This document shows positions 63,533 to 64,000 of a stretch of DNA of 64,000 bases, in pieces. A model generated the notes under the pieces. It was not told the origin of the DNA. It did no database searches and was given only the letters and a program-made list of their open reading frames with translations. The translations under genes and the position numbers were made by a program. Position 1 is the first letter of the stretch. Each line of letters starts with the position of its first letter. Origin of the DNA: Clostridiales bacterium (GTDB lineage Bacteria; Bacillota; Clostridia; Lachnospirales; Lachnospiraceae); the NCBI GenBank assembly GCA_020860565.1, contig JAJBUA010000033.1, positions 1-64,000 of the forward strand, read 5' to 3'.

Positions 63533-63676
63533 GTCCGTGAGAGGAAAGAATATCTTCCGAGGACCGTTTGCACTTAGGTTTTCACGTAGCGGTACTAAAC
63601 TCACCGGAAAAACATCCGGTTCGTTAAGTGCCGACGTGAAAAATGTCCTCTACAGATATTCTTTCCTCTCACGGAC
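63533..63676. repeat. Palindromic element, copy B (144 bp)
   Basis: Terminal inverted repeats of 23 bp at 63533-63555 and 63654-63676, starting GTCCGTGAGAGG. It is the reverse complement match of copy A at 37918-38055. Where the ends differ from copy A, both arms change together: C-G to G-C in the outer stem, and C-G to T-A at its inner end. The tip has a longer ACCGG/CCGGT stem. It lies in the gap between recO and glyS, 75 bp before the glyS start. Confidence 0.85.
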
Positions 63677-63742
63677 TACTTTGTTGGCAAAATGAGCATC
63701 CTTCCTCTCTCGCTGGATTATAGCATGTCACCCGCCAATATT

Positions 63743-64000
63743 TCAATACCCGTCCTGCATCATCTTTAAAATTTCCAGAGAGTGAAAAGGATGATCCAGA
63801 AATTTTTTCTTTAGGATTTCTATGTTCTCACTGAGTTCTTTCTGTGCGTCTTCCCGAAGGATAAATGTATACAGACGTTCCAGCGGCGCCGCTATAATGT
63901 ACTCCCATGCGTAGCGTGCTGAGTCGCCGGCCTGCCCCGGCGGCTGCTCGGTGTATTCTCCGTTGATGACCAGGATGCGCAGTTCAAAGATGCGCTGCAC
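63743..64000 (-). CDS. recO: DNA repair protein RecO (C-terminal part, cut by window edge)
   Basis: The last 85 residues of a protein running off the window. FELRILVINGEY and then SARYAWEYIIAAPLERLYTF, with a closing KKKFLDHPFHSLEILKMM, fit the C-terminal helical domain of RecO, which works with RecF and RecR to load RecA on gapped DNA. The zinc-binding Cys of many RecO proteins are not seen in this segment, as in other Clostridia forms. recO upstream of glyS is a common order in this group. Family call is likely but rests on a short part. Confidence 0.75.
   Translation of the reverse strand: MQRIFELRILVINGEYTEQPPGQAGDSARYAWEYIIAAPLERLYTFILREDAQKELSENIEILKKKFLDHPFHSLEILKMMQDGY

Noticed and set aside
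63459-63742. T-box leader upstream of glyS
   Set aside because: No AGGGTGGNACCGCG box or specifier loop was found. A TAGTACCGCTACG stretch looks similar at first, but it is part of the palindromic element and also occurs in copy A, away from any tRNA ligase gene.
1-64000. CRISPR array, prophage, insertion sequence transposase or rRNA genes
   Set aside because: No regularly spaced repeats, phage structural genes, transposase motifs or rRNA sequence were found on either strand.

Overview
The window looks like chromosomal DNA from a Clostridia bacterium, most likely a Lachnospiraceae member. This rests on the housekeeping gene order (murE-murF-priA-def-fmt-zinc peptidase-rsmB-rlmN-stp-prkC-rsgA-rpe-thiN), strong AGGAGG ribosome binding sites, Clostridia-like protein sequences and moderate GC content. 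No rRNA, CRISPR array, prophage or transposase gene was seen. There is one tRNA, tRNA-Leu(AAG).

Layout. Positions 83-8042 hold a catabolic-looking cluster. On the minus strand are a GSA-type aminotransferase, an NhaC-family antiporter, a cytidylate-kinase-like protein, a nitrilase-family amidase and a DUF1445 hydro-lyase. On the plus strand are a glyoxalase-fold protein, an SDR dehydrogenase and an AraC-type regulator. A 21-bp-period repeat operator lies between the two arms. Positions 8080-9582 are a small accessory patch: an orphan gene, a LysR remnant, tRNA-Leu and a HigB/HigA-like toxin-antitoxin pair. The infC-rpmI-rplT operon follows, with an ATT start for IF3 and a long structured leader. 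Positions 11302-16737 hold a TRAP transporter, its GntR/FCD regulator and a divergent acid-sugar dehydratase; identical 16-bp sites sit at both divergent promoters. Next come rqcH, an FbpABC-type transporter and a YesMN-like two-component system whose response regulator is split by an in-frame amber codon. A Ugp-like ABC transporter with a phosphodiesterase follows. From 32 kb to the end the content is mainly housekeeping: glycogen debranching, serS, thiN, rpe, rsgA, prkC/stp, rlmN, rsmB, fmt/def, priA, murF/murE, fhs, ftsK, tepA, holA, ppdK, a DJ-1-type gene, glyS and the end of recO.

Points of most interest. (1) ppdK has a UGA codon where the family has the conserved Cys of the VSCSPFRVP motif. 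The remaining 20 residues are intact after it, and a hairpin compatible with a bacterial SECIS follows the UGA, so the gene is either a selenoprotein candidate or a recent nonsense allele. (2) Two copies of a 138-144 bp imperfect palindrome lie 25 kb apart in opposite orientation, with base-pair-preserving differences between copies. (3) A second structured intergenic element occurs upstream of both infC and the fbpB-like gene, again with compensatory changes. (4) The response regulator amber codon removes the DNA-binding domain. (5) The HigB-like toxin has no normal start codon.

Limits. All calls come from reading the sequence, and no database search was possible. Novelty of the repeat and RNA elements and of the UGA-containing dikinase is therefore unproven.
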